A stretch of 64,000 nucleotides of DNA from Lachnospiraceae bacterium. GTDB taxonomy: Bacteria > Bacillota > Clostridia > Lachnospirales > Lachnospiraceae. Both the position numbers and the translations under genes were made by a program. Shown piece by piece: positions 1 to 7,998 of the stretch; positions within the stretch are counted from its first letter, which is position 1; the number at the start of each line of letters is the position of its first letter. The stretch spans positions 1 to 64,000 of the forward strand of contig VSNM01000019.1 of NCBI GenBank assembly GCA_009774245.1. The letters are read 5' to 3'. Below the pieces are notes generated by a model. That model was given only the letters and a program-made list of their open reading frames with translations, was not told where the DNA came from and ran no database searches.

Positions 1-203
1 GTCGGGCCAAACGAATCATGGAACTATATAATACGAGGCTTGAAATAATACATTTTATTTCGTGACGGTTCCTAAGGCTGACGGGTGCCCGGCGCACGAG
101 TAGGGGGAAGATGGCTCTTCCCTACTCGATTAAACAAAGCCAGCAACTATAGCACTTCAAACACAGGCAAAACAGAATAACGACAAACCCGAATCAAATA
201 CTT
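1..203. other. Left-edge intergenic region
   Basis: No credible gene is visible. Bases 52-76 read as one end of the F2 repeat family described below: the reverse complement starts with GGAACCGTCACGAAATAA, close to the F2 end GGAACTGTCACAAAATAA at 4485. A matching second end is not convincing, so this may be a decayed or truncated copy. A hairpin at 97-128 is listed separately. Confidence 0.4.
97..128. terminator. Hairpin downstream of the 204-770 gene
   Basis: CGAGTAGGGGGAAGA pairs with TCTTCCCTACTCG around a short loop, with a two-base bulge. It lies about 75 bp downstream of the stop of the leftmost gene. No U-run follows on either strand, so it may be a processing or pausing hairpin rather than an intrinsic terminator. 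Confidence 0.35.
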
Positions 204-770
204 TTAGCGGTCAAACAAGGAACCCGTGCCGCTGTGCATACTGCCATCATTTTCTGTATATGTTGAGATAAAGCGAGGTTCACGCTTTGTACAATGATAA
301 AACCGCATCAGTATATCTACAACATCCGCTTTCTTCTCAATCCCTAATCGATCCGCCAGTTCTTGTTGTGCTTCCACCAGATCAAACTCCATGTCCCCGG
401 CATCTTCCATATGTTCCTCAAAAATTTCTTTCGCATATTCCCCAAGGCTCTCCCTGTCGCAATACTCGTCTTCATCCAGGTAGTCCAGCCAATAGGGACA
501 GTTTACCATGAATTCAAAGAATTCTTTCATATTATCCGCAATTCTGCCGCACTTGCCTTCGCTTCCCCAAAACCCTACGGAACCATCTTCAAGTAAAATA
601 TATTCACTTCCAGAGCCTGCCCTGGCAAATGTTTTTCCGGCAATGTTATAGGTCAAGTGTCCAAATTCATCTTCGGGTTTCTTATATTCTGTTAAAATTT
701 CTATGTCACAAACATCACATAGCAAATCTGATAAGTCATTGTCTTCACGCAGAATCTCAAGAAAATCCAT
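204..770 (-). CDS. Acidic hypothetical protein, possibly SUKH/SMI1-like
   Basis: The predicted product is about 188 residues, strongly acidic and cytosolic, with no signal peptide or membrane segment. The ATG at 770 is preferred over the upstream one because GGAGG lies about 9 nt ahead of it. The central stretch (YILLEDGSVGFWGSEGKCG followed by a helical segment ending EFFEFMVNCPYWLDYL) resembles the strand-then-helix pattern of SUKH (SMI1/KNR4) immunity proteins, but no diagnostic residue is visible. It lies upstream of nothing on its strand and is separate from the HigBA pair. Treat as hypothetical; an immunity role is inference only. Confidence 0.6.
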   Translation of the reverse strand: MDFLEILREDNDLSDLLCDVCDIEILTEYKKPEDEFGHLTYNIAGKTFARAGSGSEYILLEDGSVGFWGSEGKCGRIADNMKEFFEFMVNCPYWLDYLDEDEYCDRESLGEYAKEIFEEHMEDAGDMEFDLVEAQQELADRLGIEKKADVVDILMRFYHCTKREPRFISTYTENDGSMHSGTGSLFDR

Positions 771-853
771 TTCACAGCACCTCCACTTCAAATTTCCAGT
801 TGGCGAATCATGTCAACCAGAGTTCAATCCCCATTGTTTCATCAAATCAATCT

Positions 854-1156
854 TTAGCCCTGTGCATAATGAAATGTAGAAATACTATTAATATCTTCCA
901 TGATCTGCATTTTTGTATTTCTTATATCTATGTCATCTTGCAGATCAAGAAAATATCTGTCCGATACCCCGAAGAACTTTCCAAGGCGTATTGATGTATC
1001 TGCCGTTATTTTCCGCCTGTCATGTAAAATATCCTGAATCCTTGACACTGGAACATGTATCTCCTGCGCTAGTTTGTACGCCGACAATCCATATGGCATC
1101 ATAAATTCTTCAGATAATATTTCGCTCATCCTGGGCGTCTCCATATAATTTTCCAT
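854..1156 (-). CDS. higA: HigA-type antitoxin, XRE-family HTH
   Basis: The product is about 100 residues with one helix-turn-helix. The segment SAYKLAQEIHVPVSRIQDIL followed by ITADTSIRLGKFFGVSDRYFLDLQ is the typical HigA/VapI antitoxin signature, in which the antitoxin neutralises the toxin and represses the operon. The ATG at 1156 is chosen because AAGGAGG lies 8 nt upstream; the GTG at 1165 would overlap that site. It follows the toxin gene by 13 nt, the toxin-first order characteristic of higBA. Family assignment is firm; the trigger and targets cannot be read from sequence. Confidence 0.88.
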   Translation of the reverse strand: MENYMETPRMSEILSEEFMMPYGLSAYKLAQEIHVPVSRIQDILHDRRKITADTSIRLGKFFGVSDRYFLDLQDDIDIRNTKMQIMEDINSISTFHYAQG

Positions 1157-1169
1157 AACAGCCACCTCC

Positions 1170-1451
1170 TTAATGATAATCCACTATTTCTACCTCATAA
1201 AAAATGTTCCCTTCCGCTCTAAAACATATTCTGTATTGATCGTTGATTCTTATGCTGTATTGTCCCTCCCGATCACCCTCCAATTTTTCCAGGTGATTCG
1301 CCGGCGGTACGCGTAAGTCCTCCAAACCTTGTGCATTATCAATCATAATCAACTTTCGCAAAGCTATTTTTTGAATTGTTTGAGGCAGTTTCTTTGAAAA
1401 AATTTGATTGTAAATCTTTTCTGTCTCTCTATCCGCAAATGTTTTATTCAT
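1170..1451 (-). CDS. higB: HigB-type toxin, RelE/ParE superfamily
   Basis: The product is 93 residues. The C-terminal part GQYSIRINDQYRICFRAEGNIFYEVEIVDYH matches the conserved strands of HigB mRNA interferases, which cut mRNA on the ribosome; the preceding VPPANHLEKLEGD loop is also typical. The start at 1451 (MNKTF) is chosen over an ATG 25 codons upstream because homologous toxins begin there and the extra residues look unstructured. It is the first gene of a two-gene unit with the HigA antitoxin. The full domain is present, so the toxin looks intact. Confidence 0.88.
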   Translation of the reverse strand: MNKTFADRETEKIYNQIFSKKLPQTIQKIALRKLIMIDNAQGLEDLRVPPANHLEKLEGDREGQYSIRINDQYRICFRAEGNIFYEVEIVDYH

Positions 1452-1559
1452 ACTATGATTATACCCGTTTCTCGTGTATATGTCAACATGATTATTTTTT
1501 TGCCCATGCCATACAACACAACTCAATGATGATTACAATTTGCCCTTCCCGATATCCCA

Positions 1560-2645
1560 TCACAGCCGCACTGTAATCTCCAGCATCCCGTCTGTATACG
1601 CCGCCGAGATACGCCCTCCCATGCGCTCTGTCAGTAGCTTTGCGATCGAAAGCCCGAGTCCGGTCGAATTTCTCCCGGTCTCCACGGTATAAAAGCGGTC
1701 AAAAAGACGCTCGCAGGACACCCAGTCCAGTTCCTGCGCGCTGTTGCGAAAGATGATGGTGCCGTCCGAGCGCAGTTCGACAGACAGGACGGCCTGCCCA
1801 GGACAGGTGCCGTCAACGCACCCGTTTTGGGCAGGCTTGCTGTATTTGACTGCGTTGTCCAGAATATTGCAGAACACCCGCTTCAGCGCTCCCGTGTCCA
1901 GAAAACGCACCACTTCCTCGTCTGTGATACTGATTTCCGGCTCAATACAGTTTTGTGTGAATATGTCATAATAGGACAAGAGGCAGTCCGCGAGAAAACG
2001 ATTCAAAACAACGCTCTCCTTATTGGAGTCCATGACCGTTGCGGCATCAGCCGCTCCGCCCAGATTGCCAGTGCTTTCGCGAGGCGTGGAGAAAATGATG
2101 GAATATCGAAATAATTCCTCTGTAAGTGCACGCATCGCCTCCGCCCGGTTGCGTATCTGCGCGAGATAATGTGCCACACGCTCCCCATTCAGATTTCCGT
2201 ACCTATGTTCCAGCTCTCTGTCCTGATTATCATGAGCTTGCGAGGTACAGCTTGTTGTACCATGAGCTTGCGAGGTACAATTTATTGTACCATATCCTCG
2301 TCCCAGCTCCCCCTCCGCAAGCTCCAGATAGCCATAGATCGCTGTGAGCGGTGTACGCAGGTCATGGGAAATGTTGGTGACAGCCTCCCGGAGCTCCCTG
2401 TCTCCATTCTGGTATCTGCGGCGGCTTTCATACAGGACACCCAGTTCCCTGTTCAGCCGCTCCGCAAACGCCCTGATGTGCCTGTCATTTCCCGTGACGT
2501 AAATCCGGTTGTTGGTATCCTTTTCCAGACGATCGTCAAACTGTGCGCCAATCTCCTCCAAATCCCGATACAGTAAAATGATCTTTCCTGTCAGCACGAC
2601 AATGACAACCGCCCCTGCGGCGCAGATCACACTCCATAACCCCAT
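1560..2645 (-). CDS. Sensor histidine kinase with in-frame repeat insertion
   Basis: This 361-residue kinase has one N-terminal membrane helix (about residues 2-25), a short linker, a HisKA dimerisation domain with phosphoacceptor His94 in NISHDLRTP, and a HATPase domain with N-box NILDNAVKYS and G-box STGLGLSIAKLL. It has no large extracellular sensor, as in intramembrane-sensing kinases that work with peptide-antibiotic ABC transporters. The start has GGGGAGGAG just upstream. It begins 27 nt after the ABC permease, and the likely partner regulator is at 4961-5794. Residues about 119-138 carry a duplicated peptide containing CTSQAH twice, inserted in the loop between the two HisKA helices; it probably lengthens that hairpin. 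Confidence 0.9.
   Translation of the reverse strand: MGLWSVICAAGAVVIVVLTGKIILLYRDLEEIGAQFDDRLEKDTNNRIYVTGNDRHIRAFAERLNRELGVLYESRRRYQNGDRELREAVTNISHDLRTPLTAIYGYLELAEGELGRGYGTINCTSQAHGTTSCTSQAHDNQDRELEHRYGNLNGERVAHYLAQIRNRAEAMRALTEELFRYSIIFSTPRESTGNLGGAADAATVMDSNKESVVLNRFLADCLLSYYDIFTQNCIEPEISITDEEVVRFLDTGALKRVFCNILDNAVKYSKPAQNGCVDGTCPGQAVLSVELRSDGTIIFRNSAQELDWVSCERLFDRFYTVETGRNSTGLGLSIAKLLTERMGGRISAAYTDGMLEITVRL
2231..2290. repeat. Two tandem 30-bp palindromic units inside the kinase gene
   Basis: Units at 2231-2260 and 2261-2290 both begin CATGAGCTTGCGAGGTACA. Each ends in an inverted repeat: GGTACAGCTTGTTGTACC in the first and GGTACAATTTATTGTACC in the second. The unit length is a multiple of three, so the kinase reading frame is kept. 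The two units differ at only two positions, which suggests a recent duplication. Confidence 0.85.
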
Positions 2646-2672
2646 CTCGCTCCTCCCCTTTATGAATATCTC

Positions 2673-3560
2673 TCATTTCAAATCTTTTTTGCGAAACACC
2701 AGTATCCCGCTGCCGGAAAGTACGATCACCGCCACCAGTGTACCGCACACCTGCAGTCCCGAAAACCGATCATATTCACTGTCGCTTTCGTCCAGTGCGC
2801 AGGAGAGCGCAAGTGAGGCGGGCAGTACCGCCGAAACATATTCGTATAGCTTTCGCTCTGTCCCGCTCAGATATTTGGGATTTGGCACGATCTCAACGCC
2901 CAGCTTCTCAAGGTCGCCAAGATTATCCTCCGATGCATACGCGTATTCTCCACTCCCTTCATTAAATACACGCTCTGTCATGCGGGGCTGCATCAGACCT
3001 TTGAGCGACGACGCCCCCACCGCAAGGAGCAGTATGGAAAGCAGCACGTTCACCAGAACCGCTTTCGCCTTATCCTGCACTACCATGGAAATCAATACGG
3101 CAATCGCCGCGCTCGTGCAGATTGACAGAAAGGCGATCGCAAACGTCTCCGCCGGTCTGTACAGCCTGCTCCATACCAGGTCGCCAACCAAAAGTGTTCC
3201 CGCTGTCAGCGCCGCCAGTGTGTAGGCTGCAAACTGCGCAAGACCAGCACACAGGATTGTGACCAGATTTGCCAGATAAATCTTTGCCCTGCTGTGCCCC
3301 ACGCTGATCTTGTTGCGCATCGTCCCGTCGCTGTACTCCGTGCCTATGAACAATCCGCTAAAGCATGCCATCGTGATTCCCACAAATGTCATCTGGTTAA
3401 AAAAATAAGTATTTCCATTCTCAAACGGGTAACCATTTGCGTTATTGACTCTCAATAAAAAATAGGCAAATACGCCCCACGCGTACACCCCCACCTGCGC
3501 AATCCAGAAAAGCCTGCTGCGCCACAGCCTTGCAAAATTTGCCGACAACAGATTACGCAT
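2673..3560 (-). CDS. ABC-2 type permease, BcrB-like
   Basis: About 295 residues with six predicted membrane helices. The pattern (a helix near residue 20, the motif SGLFIGTEYSDGTMRNKISVGHSRAKIY, then four C-terminal helices and a short RKKDLK tail) is that of ABC-2 permeases used for bacitracin or lantibiotic self-protection. The ATG at 3560 is chosen because GGAGGTG lies just upstream; it overlaps the ATPase gene by 8 nt, indicating translational coupling. The likely role, by family and context, is export or removal of a cell-envelope-active peptide, sensed by the adjacent kinase. The substrate is unknown. Confidence 0.85.
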   Translation of the reverse strand: MRNLLSANFARLWRSRLFWIAQVGVYAWGVFAYFLLRVNNANGYPFENGNTYFFNQMTFVGITMACFSGLFIGTEYSDGTMRNKISVGHSRAKIYLANLVTILCAGLAQFAAYTLAALTAGTLLVGDLVWSRLYRPAETFAIAFLSICTSAAIAVLISMVVQDKAKAVLVNVLLSILLLAVGASSLKGLMQPRMTERVFNEGSGEYAYASEDNLGDLEKLGVEIVPNPKYLSGTERKLYEYVSAVLPASLALSCALDESDSEYDRFSGLQVCGTLVAVIVLSGSGILVFRKKDLK

Positions 3561-4467
3561 TCTGCCCACCTCCCATCAGGTTCATATAGTAGGTCTCGAG
3601 GCTCTCATTTTTCGCATGCATTGAAATCATCTCGCAGCCCGCCGCGTCGAGCACATGAACCAGGTCTGCCGCCTTGATCTCCCCGTAAACGTCCGCCTCC
3701 GTCCGGGACGCCACGCGGTACTCCAATCCAATCCTGTCAAGCGCCATGCACAGAAGCTTCGTATCGCTCACCACAAGCCGCGTGCATTTGCGGCACTCCG
3801 CCTCCAGTTCGTCGGCGCTGATCTCCTTCACCATGCTGCCCTTGTCAATAAAACCGTAATGCGTGGCAAGCCGCGACAGTTCGTCGAGAATGTGGCTCGA
3901 GATCAGCACCGTAATCCGCCGCTCGCGGTTTAACTTTAGAATCAACTCCCTGATCTCTATGATTCCCTGTGGATCGAGACCATTCACCGGTTCGTCAAGC
4001 ATCAGGAAATCAGGCTCTCCACATAGCGCGATCGCAATCCCAAGCCGCTGGCGCATGCCGAGCGAAAAGTTTCGCACCCTCTTTTTCCCTGTGTCTCCCA
4101 GTCCCACAAACGCAAGCAGCTCATCAGCCCCGTCGAAGGACGGCATGCCAAGCACGCGGTACTGCTCCCTGATATTTTCCCGCGCCGTCGCGTCCAGATA
4201 CACGGACGGCGTCTCCACCACCGCGCCAATCCTGCGGCGGCACCCTGCTATCTTTCTGTCCGTATTGCCCACGCCGTACAGGGCAAACTCCCCCGATGTC
4301 GGCAGCTGCAGACCGCAGATCAGACGAATCAGCGTCGTCTTGCCCGCGCCGTTTTTTCCCACAAAACCATAGATCGCACCCTTGGGCACATGCATGGACA
4401 GATTATTCAAAGCCTTGAAGTCCTTGTAGTGCTTGCAGAGCGCATTCGTTGTCAGACAGTAATCCAT
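3553..4467 (-). CDS. ABC transporter ATP-binding protein, BcrA-like
   Basis: This 304-residue ATPase has Walker A GKNGAGKTT (37-45), an ABC signature in the form FSLGMRQRLG (about 134-143), Walker B FLMLDEP (154-160) and a switch His in ISSHILDEL. The roughly 80-residue C-terminal extension after the ATPase core is typical of BcrA/NatA-type drug and peptide exporters. It is the first gene of the ATPase-permease-kinase unit; a 493-bp leader upstream holds a candidate regulator-binding repeat (4693-4733). Confidence 0.92.
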   Translation of the reverse strand: MDYCLTTNALCKHYKDFKALNNLSMHVPKGAIYGFVGKNGAGKTTLIRLICGLQLPTSGEFALYGVGNTDRKIAGCRRRIGAVVETPSVYLDATARENIREQYRVLGMPSFDGADELLAFVGLGDTGKKRVRNFSLGMRQRLGIAIALCGEPDFLMLDEPVNGLDPQGIIEIRELILKLNRERRITVLISSHILDELSRLATHYGFIDKGSMVKEISADELEAECRKCTRLVVSDTKLLCMALDRIGLEYRVASRTEADVYGEIKAADLVHVLDAAGCEMISMHAKNESLETYYMNLMGGGQNA

Positions 4468-4481
4468 TTTCTTTCCCTCCT

Positions 4482-4560
4482 AGTAACTGTCACAAAATAA
4501 TTTTACAACTTACATACCCGAAGACATATTCGTTACAATATTATTTCCTTACAGTTCCCA
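4482..4560. repeat. Short F2-like inverted-repeat element
   Basis: About 79 bp with ends GTAACTGTCACAAAATAATTTT and, reading inward from the right, GGGAACTGTAAGGAAATAATATT. These resemble the ends of the long F2 hairpins at 15421, 38532 and 46252, but the hairpin interior is missing. It sits just upstream of the ABC ATPase start, in the leader of that operon. Confidence 0.55.
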
Positions 4561-4692
4561 ATACCTTAAAATTCTTTTTTCTTACTATAATTGAGCAAAT
4601 CTAAAAAATGTACAAAAACACTTTGGCTTATTCAAGATAAAATATCTTTGCTCTTTTATTGTTTCTTACAAGAATATCCTAAAATACAAGGT

Positions 4693-4733
4693 TCAAGAAA
4701 TCGGTAAAGAAAACAGTCAAGATTTCGTAAAGA
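4693..4733. promoter_or_regulatory. Direct repeats, candidate OmpR-type regulator box
   Basis: TCAAGAAATCGGTAAAGA at 4693-4710 is repeated as TCAAGATTTCGTAAAGA at 4717-4733, a start-to-start distance of 24 bp, about two helical turns. Tandem direct repeats at this spacing are the usual target of OmpR/PhoB-type dimers. They lie about 230 bp upstream of the ABC ATPase start, and the regulator gene is the next gene upstream. Binding by that regulator is inference. Confidence 0.5.
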
Positions 4734-4749
4734 TTTCACCACAAAATTT

Positions 4750-4888
4750 GTAACAGTTCAGCCTTTGGCTTCCTGTTACAGGCATCAAGCCATGCAAAAT
4801 CGCTTCGCGATGGGCTTGATGCTTCTCAACCACTACGTGTTCTTACGGACTTTGCAGCGTAGTGCAAAGTCCTAGGCTGAACTGTAAC
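4750..4888. mobile_element. F1 element, copy a (139 bp)
   Basis: Ends GTAACAGTTCAGCC and GGCTGAACTGTAAC form an inverted repeat with one mismatch. Flanking 8-mers are CAAAATTT (4742-4749) and CAAATTTT (4889-4896), 7 of 8 identical, read as a target duplication. Internal hairpins: GTAACAG/CTGTTAC; GCATCAAGCC/GGCTTGATGC with inner stem ATCGC/GCGAT; and GGACTTTGCA/TGCAAAGTCC. No ORF is present, so any movement would depend on a transposase elsewhere. Confidence 0.85.
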
Positions 4889-4960
4889 CAAATTTTCAAA
4901 ACTAAGAATCCTAAACTTCAGATCAAAATTCTCAGATCAGAGCAAAATTTCAGATCAAAG

Positions 4961-5794
4961 TCAGGTTTTCAGGCGGAATCCGATTCCCCATACCGCCTCG
5001 ATGCAGTCCCCCTCCCCAATCTCCGCAAGCTTCTTTCTGAGATTACTGATATGCTGTTTCAGGGAGCTGTCGGTGCAGTCCGGCGTGTCCGCGCTGATAC
5101 AGTCGAGAATCGCGACCTTGGAGAATACCTGTCCCGCATTCTGCATCAGCAGGCGCAGAATGGCAAACTCTGTCCGTGTCAGGCGGACTGGAGCGACGCC
5201 CTCAGACTTATTTGACGAAATTTCGCGCAGCACAAGGTCGAGCGTGAGATCTCCCACGATCAATTTCCCCTCATCCTGACCTTTACGGCAATCGCCTATT
5301 TGTCCTGTGCTTGCAGACACCTCTCTCCTTCGCAGCTGCACCGTGATGCGCGCGAGCAGCTCCTTGATCTCAAACGGCTTTGTGATATAGTCCGCCGCCC
5401 CGCCTAGCAGCGCATCAACCTTGTCGTCCACGCCAACCTTTGCGCTGATCACGATGATAGGGATATCAGAGATATCCCGGATATCAGGAATATCTCGAAT
5501 ATCCTGAATCCATGACAGGAGCGCCTCCCCTGTCATGCCGGGCAGCATCAAATCCAGCAGAACCAGATCCGGCTTTCTGCCTGCATCTTCGTCCGCCAGC
5601 AGATACTGCGCCTCCGTGCCCGAATACGCGCGGCAGGTCTGATACCCCTCCCGGCGGAGGCTCTCCTCGATAATATCCCCGATGTGCACATCGTCCTCTA
5701 TGATCGCAATCCTCTTCTGATTTCCTGTCCTACCCGCCGTGTCATTCCCCGTTTGTTTTATGCCGGAAGCTGTTATGTCCTTCATACTTCTCAT
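4961..5794 (-). CDS. OmpR/PhoB-family response regulator with DI-repeat loop
   Basis: 277 residues: an unusual N-terminal extension of about 27 residues, a receiver domain (28-145; acidic pocket EDD, phosphoacceptor Asp81 in LLDLMLPG, Lys139 in ITKPF) and a winged-helix DNA-binding domain (about 165-277, with RLTRTEFAILRLL and SSLKQHISNLRKKL). Its ATG overlaps the TGA of the upstream GH2 gene (ATGA), so it is translationally coupled. A stretch of five QDI/RDI/PDI/RDI/SDI triplets (residues 98-111) expands the loop before the fourth receiver strand. The cognate kinase is probably the one at 1560-2645, three genes downstream. A start at the second Met (5785) is possible. Confidence 0.9.
   Translation of the reverse strand: MRSMKDITASGIKQTGNDTAGRTGNQKRIAIIEDDVHIGDIIEESLRREGYQTCRAYSGTEAQYLLADEDAGRKPDLVLLDLMLPGMTGEALLSWIQDIRDIPDIRDISDIPIIVISAKVGVDDKVDALLGGAADYITKPFEIKELLARITVQLRRREVSASTGQIGDCRKGQDEGKLIVGDLTLDLVLREISSNKSEGVAPVRLTRTEFAILRLLMQNAGQVFSKVAILDCISADTPDCTDSSLKQHISNLRKKLAEIGEGDCIEAVWGIGFRLKT
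5462..5506. repeat. Five tandem 9-bp units in the response regulator gene
   Basis: Five imperfect 9-bp units, each reading NNNGATATY on the coding strand, encode X-Asp-Ile five times just before strand four of the receiver domain. Most OmpR-family receivers have a single DIP here. This looks like slippage or unequal exchange that keeps the frame. Confidence 0.8.
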
Positions 5795-7653
5795 AATTTC
5801 AATACCCTTCGGTCATATGTCATGAGCCCGTTCGTCTCCTCCTCGATATCCGCAAGCTGCGTGTACACCGACGCGCACAACCCTTCCTTTTTCAGCTCCT
5901 CGATTCTCCTGTCCAGCGCATTATAAGCATTTCGCAACGCTTCCAGGTCGCTGTGGTTTCCATAGCCAAAATACTTGTCGGAATAAATATGCCCCTCCAC
6001 CGCAAGGGATATTCCACCAAACTCCGATATGACATAGGGCTTTTTGCCTTTTTTCGCAATCAGCTCAAAGAAATAAATGTGCTCACTCTTCACGTCGCCC
6101 GCGTCCTGGTCAAACCAGCCGCTGTGGGCGTCGATGATGCGCGTGTTGTCGACCGCGCGCACCATGTCCGTGTTTTCCTTCGCGTCAAACTGTCCCCATC
6201 CTTCGTTAAAGAGCACCCACATACATATGGAAGTACAGTTATAGAGCTGACTAACCGTCTCGATACACTCCTTTTTCCACTCCTCCCTGCCAGCCTTGTC
6301 CGCCCTCGAAGTGTAGGCATAGTCGTTATCGCGCTTGCGTCGGAGCGGAAACAGAACCGTCGGGATATAGCAGGTTTTGACCAGGTTGTAAGTCGTCCCG
6401 CCGTTAATCATATCCTGCCAGACGAGCATTCCCAGTCTGTCACAGTGATAGTACCAACGCATGGGTTCTACCTTGCAGTGCTTCCGTATCATGTTAAAGC
6501 CCCTCGATTTTGCTGTCTCAATGTCAAAAATCATCGCCTCGTCGCTCATCGGCGTCAACAGACTCTCCGGGTAATAGCCCTGGTCGAGGATTCCCTTCTG
6601 AAAATAGGGCTTGTGGTTCAGGCAAAGCCTGGGGATTCCGTCCCTGTCCGGCTCCACGGTAAAACAGCGCATGCCAAAATAGCTCTCCACCATGTCCTCA
6701 CCATAGACGATTCTTAGCTCATACAGAAACGGACTCTCCGGCGTCCAACTCTTCTTGTCCGGGATTTCTATTTTGATCAGCGCCTTTTCCTCCGCAAAGA
6801 CAGTCGTCTTTATTTCACCCACTACACGATTGTTGGCAAACAGGAGGATTTTACACGGAATTTCCGTATTCTTTCCATTCTGATCAGGTACTCCTGTCCC
6901 AAAAAGAGCCGCCTTATCAGAATCAGACGTCTTTTTTTCAGAAATCAGTTCGTTAGAAACCACCTCGATCCCAACACTGTCGTGGTCATAATCCGGCGTG
7001 ATGCGAAGCTCCCGGATATAAATTTCCGGCACCCACTCGCACCATACCGTCTGCCACAGACCGCTCTGCGCGGTGTAGAACATGCCGCCATTTTTAAGCA
7101 TTTGTTTGCCTCGTCCGTGGTATGATGTGTCGCTCTTATCCTGCACGCAGAGACGCAGCGTATTCCTGCCAGTCTGTATATACGCCGTGATATCGATGGA
7201 AAATGCCTGATATCCGCCTGAATGCGTCCCTGCCAGCTCATCATTCACATAGACGCGGCAGCGCTCATCGCAGGCGCCAAAGTTTAAGAGCAGCCGTTTG
7301 CCCGCAGGAATCCTTTCAATCTCAAACTTCCGCTCATACCACAGATACTCATCGGGTTTCAACTGGCGCTGCACGCCGGAAAGATACGTCTCCGGTGAGA
7401 ACGGTACGCGGATATCGCCGTCCCACATCACAGGTCTCGTGTCGTCGCCCGTGATGGCATATTTCCAGATTCCGTTTAAGACCGCATAATTTTTCCGCGC
7501 CATCTGCGGTCGCGGATACTCCGTCAGCACAACCTCCGGCTGTTCCTGCGCAATGCGCTCCCCCCATTGCGTAAACAATTGATGATGCTTTTCCTCGCCC
7601 TTGTCCAGAATTTTATTTAATTGAAGTGTCTCGAGCATTTCCCTGATTTTCAC
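5791..7653 (-). CDS. Glycoside hydrolase family 2 enzyme
   Basis: 620 residues with no signal peptide, so cytoplasmic. Domain order is the GH2 one: a jelly-roll sugar-binding domain (about 55-215), an immunoglobulin-like domain (about 220-345) and a TIM barrel (about 346-620). The acid/base Glu is E484 in LFNEGWGQFD and the nucleophile E544 in YVISEFGG. It is shorter than LacZ and ends soon after the barrel, like several gut Clostridia beta-glycosidases; whether the substrate is a beta-galactoside, glucuronide or mannoside cannot be told. The start follows a modest ribosome binding site. It is the first gene of a unit with the response regulator, an odd pairing. Two dyads lie upstream. Confidence 0.9.
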   Translation of the reverse strand: MKIREMLETLQLNKILDKGEEKHHQLFTQWGERIAQEQPEVVLTEYPRPQMARKNYAVLNGIWKYAITGDDTRPVMWDGDIRVPFSPETYLSGVQRQLKPDEYLWYERKFEIERIPAGKRLLLNFGACDERCRVYVNDELAGTHSGGYQAFSIDITAYIQTGRNTLRLCVQDKSDTSYHGRGKQMLKNGGMFYTAQSGLWQTVWCEWVPEIYIRELRITPDYDHDSVGIEVVSNELISEKKTSDSDKAALFGTGVPDQNGKNTEIPCKILLFANNRVVGEIKTTVFAEEKALIKIEIPDKKSWTPESPFLYELRIVYGEDMVESYFGMRCFTVEPDRDGIPRLCLNHKPYFQKGILDQGYYPESLLTPMSDEAMIFDIETAKSRGFNMIRKHCKVEPMRWYYHCDRLGMLVWQDMINGGTTYNLVKTCYIPTVLFPLRRKRDNDYAYTSRADKAGREEWKKECIETVSQLYNCTSICMWVLFNEGWGQFDAKENTDMVRAVDNTRIIDAHSGWFDQDAGDVKSEHIYFFELIAKKGKKPYVISEFGGISLAVEGHIYSDKYFGYGNHSDLEALRNAYNALDRRIEELKKEGLCASVYTQLADIEEETNGLMTYDRRVLKL

Positions 7654-7685
7654 AAATGATCATCTCCCACCAATAAATTAGCAAA

Positions 7686-7754
7686 GTGATTAAATCACCA
7701 CTCGCGCGCTAGTATAATCCGCACTAAATACCTTAATGCGCACGTGTGCATTAA
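7686..7754 (-). promoter_or_regulatory. Promoter region and two dyads upstream of the GH2 gene
   Basis: A 22-bp near-perfect palindrome (7733-7754, TTAATGCGCACGTGTGCATTAA, one mismatched pair) and a 13-bp perfect dyad (7686-7698, GTGATTAAATCAC) bracket a minus-strand TATACT hexamer at 7711-7716. The 13-bp dyad would lie at or just past the start of transcription. The layout suggests repressor control, as is common for carbohydrate genes; the regulator is not identified. Confidence 0.5.
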
Positions 7755-7835
7755 TAATCACAAAATTATTTTCACACTTCCGCCCTATAAATCAATTATA
7801 GTATACTCTGATTCCGTACCAATGACAAGACTTGC

Positions 7836-7970
7836 GTTACAGTTCAGCCTAGGACTTTGCACTACGCTGCAAAGTCCGTAAGAATGCGTAGTGGTTGAGA
7901 TGCATCAAGCCATCGCGAAGCGATTTTGCATGGCTTGATGCGTTACAGTTCTGCATAGCTGAACTGTAAC
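7836..7970. mobile_element. F1 element, copy b (135 bp, inverted)
   Basis: Opposite orientation to copies a and c. Ends are GTTACAGTTCAGCC and AGCTGAACTGTAAC. A perfect 8-bp direct repeat AGACTTGC flanks it (7828-7835 and 7971-7978); the match extends two more bases into the next position, so the duplication is 8-10 bp. The hairpin nearest its inner end is longer than in copy a: GTTACAGTTC pairs with GAACTGTAAC. It lies between two divergent genes. Confidence 0.88.
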
Positions 7971-7998
7971 AGACTTGCGTCAAAACGGTTTAAAACAG

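Larger units (their letters stand above)
4468..4960. other. 493-bp leader between response regulator and ABC operon
   Basis: No gene is visible. Reading toward the ABC ATPase gene (minus strand) it holds F1 copy a (4750-4888), a pair of direct repeats (4693-4733), an AT-rich promoter-like zone (4570-4690) and the short F2-like element (4482-4560). A minus-strand promoter candidate is TTGAAT, a 17-nt spacer and TACATT near 4610-4640; it is weak. Confidence 0.5.

Noticed and set aside
7836..7970. F1 elements as simple terminators or REP sequences
   Set aside because: Perfect 8-bp direct repeats at two copies and near-perfect ones at the others point to insertion events, which REP/BIME elements do not show.
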